Shown here one piece after another: positions 13,034 through 13,948 of a stretch of 13,948 bases of DNA. The stretch spans positions 1-13,948 of the forward strand of contig CAZKJW010000061.1 of assembly GCA_964553125.1 (NCBI GenBank), read 5' to 3'. Below the pieces are notes generated by a model, which was not told the origin of the DNA, searched no databases, and saw only the letters and a list, made by a program, of their open reading frames with translations. Position 1 is the stretch's first letter; each line of letters opens with the position of its first letter. This DNA comes from Aphodomonas sp964553125. Its GTDB lineage: Bacteria; Bacillota; Clostridia; Christensenellales; Aristaeellaceae. The translations under genes and the position numbers were made by a program.

Positions 13034-13060
13034 GATGAAGCCGTTTCGGGAGGACGAAAA

Positions 13061-13453
13061 ATGCAGATTGCGGAAAACATTCAGGGGCTGAATCATCTCG
13101 GGCTGCCCACGCCCGATCTGGAAAAGACCATTGCGTTCTATGAAGCGCTCGGCTTCGCCGTCGCATGGCGCACGCAGCCCGGCGCGAAGGAGGGCAAGGT
13201 GGCGTTTCTCCGGCATGGCGGCGTGGTGCTGGAAGCCTACGAAAGCGAAAGCGCGGCCTGCAGACCCGGCGCGTGGGACCACGTCTGCCTCGGCGTGGAG
13301 GATGTGGAGGCGGCGTTCGCCGAAGCGAAGGCGCTCGGCCTTGAAATCATGGACAGAGAAATTCGCTTCCTGCCCTTCTGGGACAGAGGCGTGCGGTTTT
13401 TCAACGTGCTCGGCCCCGGCGGCGAGACGGTTGAATTCCTGCAGATGCTGTGA
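13061..13453 (+). CDS. VOC-superfamily (glyoxalase/dioxygenase fold) protein
   Basis: A 130-residue single-domain-length VOC protein made of two beta-alpha-beta-beta-beta units: the first begins GLNHLGLPTPDLEKTIAFYE, the second WDHVCLGVEDVEAAF. Four candidate metal ligands sit at the usual places: H12, E58, H74 and E125. The family includes glyoxalase I, fosfomycin-resistance enzymes, epimerases and dioxygenases; no feature here picks one of them, so no reaction is assigned. GGGAGGA (13048-13054) is six bases before the ATG. No promoter fits between the deoC terminator and this start, so it probably depends on readthrough from deoC or a promoter inside deoC. Its stop codon overlaps the next start (TGATG). 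Confidence 0.88.
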   Translation: MQIAENIQGLNHLGLPTPDLEKTIAFYEALGFAVAWRTQPGAKEGKVAFLRHGGVVLEAYESESAACRPGAWDHVCLGVEDVEAAFAEAKALGLEIMDREIRFLPFWDRGVRFFNVLGPGGETVEFLQML

Positions 13454-13821
13454 TGCGGCGGATTGTTCTGGCGGCGCTGTGCGCCGCAATATGCCTTGCG
13501 CCGCTTTGCGCTCTTTGTGAAAGCCTTCTCCCGCAGCCGGACGCTTCGCCCACGCCCGCGCCTACGCAGCCGCCCTGCGAGCACGTTTACGACGTATGGA
13601 ACGAGTTCGTTGCCGAAACCGTCTCGCTCAACGATGATCCGTATCTGTGCTACATGACCATGACGATCTCGCGGCGGGTGTGCGTTTTCTGCGGCGGGTT
13701 CGATTATGACATTCAGTGGGAGCTGCATCCGCACCTGCCGGGCAAATACTGCCCCACGTGCAGGCACGGGTTTGCGTCCCCATTCCAGATCATGCCGCTG
13801 CCCATCGTCCCGGAAGCATGA
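13453..13821 (+). CDS. Small secreted protein with zinc-ribbon-like cysteines
   Basis: A 122-residue protein that I do not recognise. The N-terminus MRRIVLAALCAAICLAPLCA is a signal peptide, with a cut probably near residues 20-22, followed by a Pro-rich spacer (LLPQPDASPTPAPTQPP). The mature part carries CEH (42-44), CVFC (77-80) and CPTC (100-103): two CxxC knuckles 19 residues apart look like a zinc ribbon, or could form disulfides outside the cell. The ATG at 13453 overlaps the VOC stop codon by one base, so it is translationally coupled; a GTG one codon earlier is possible. Only a weak ribosome binding site is visible. Function unknown. Confidence 0.72.
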   Translation: MRRIVLAALCAAICLAPLCALCESLLPQPDASPTPAPTQPPCEHVYDVWNEFVAETVSLNDDPYLCYMTMTISRRVCVFCGGFDYDIQWELHPHLPGKYCPTCRHGFASPFQIMPLPIVPEA

Positions 13822-13879
13822 GGTTTTTTAAAGGTTTCTCCTGCCGCGCAGCGCGGGCGGGGGAAGCCTTCAGAGAGTC

Positions 13880-13905
13880 AAAAAAGTGGCTGAAGCCACT
13901 TTTTT
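13880..13905. terminator. Bidirectional terminator
   Basis: Arms AAAAAAGTGGCT (13880-13891) and AGCCACTTTTTT (13894-13905) are perfectly complementary over 12 bases. With A before and T after, it can terminate on both strands. It closes the deoC-VOC-secreted protein region. Confidence 0.88.
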
Positions 13906-13926
13906 GAGTATTGCACTCCGTCACTG

Positions 13927-13948
13927 TCAGCCCTGCAAGCAGGGCTGA
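13927..13948. repeat. Inverted repeat at the window edge
   Basis: TCAGCCCTGC and GCAGGGCTGA are perfect 10-base arms with AA between them. It lies 21 bases after the bidirectional terminator and is cut by the window edge, so a T run or a larger repeat unit cannot be judged. Confidence 0.6.

Noticed and set aside
1..13948. tRNA, rRNA, CRISPR arrays, transposases, phage genes, attachment sites
   Set aside because: Looked for on both strands by eye; no repeat-spacer pattern, transposase or integrase motif, or tRNA-like cloverleaf was found.

Overview
The window is a stretch of GC-rich (by eye around 60 %) chromosome from a Gram-positive, probably spore-forming member of the Clostridia. This rests on the gene set: a T-box riboswitch ahead of an archaeal/eukaryote-type prolyl-tRNA synthetase, a fused NadD-YqeK protein followed by RsfS, a PdaB-like polysaccharide deacetylase, a SpoIIQ-like M23 protein, a two-OB-fold SSB-like protein, strong AAGGAGG-type ribosome binding sites and many intrinsic terminators. 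A run of exactly 100 Ns (1853-1952) marks a scaffold gap, so this is a draft or metagenome assembly. Genus and species cannot be read from the sequence.

Layout, left to right. (1) 1-1781, plus strand: a small AbrB-type regulator, an ABC ATPase and an ABC-2 permease form one tight operon, ending near the gap. (2) 1957-3493, minus strand: nadD-yqeK fusion then rsfS, read from a promoter at 3532-3560. (3) 3598-4360, plus strand: a divergent MarR-family gene with its own promoter, two matching inverted repeats around that promoter, a Pro/His-rich tail and a strong terminator. (4) 4475-5063: a secreted protein of unknown function with its own terminator. (5) 5162-6683: PdaB-like deacetylase plus SSB-like protein. 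(6) 6722-9252: M32 carboxypeptidase and a diacylglycerol-kinase-family protein with overlapping ends, closed by a hairpin that also contains the ribosome binding site of the next gene. (7) 9253-9810: M23/SpoIIQ-like protein, convergent with (8) a minus-strand GNAT acetyltransferase and prolyl-tRNA synthetase with its T-box leader (9818-12186). (9) 12249-13821, plus strand: deoC, then a VOC-fold protein and a small secreted zinc-ribbon-like protein overlapping by one base. The window ends in two strong hairpins.

Most genes are housekeeping or sporulation-linked. I do not see a phage, transposon, CRISPR array, toxin-antitoxin pair, tRNA or rRNA, and no clear novel multi-gene system. The parts most worth a second look are regulatory: the paired MarR operators sharing the nadD/marR divergent region, the Pro/His-rich tail on that MarR protein, the terminator that swallows a ribosome binding site at 9197-9252, and the three tandem 9-mers ahead of the AbrB-ABC operon.
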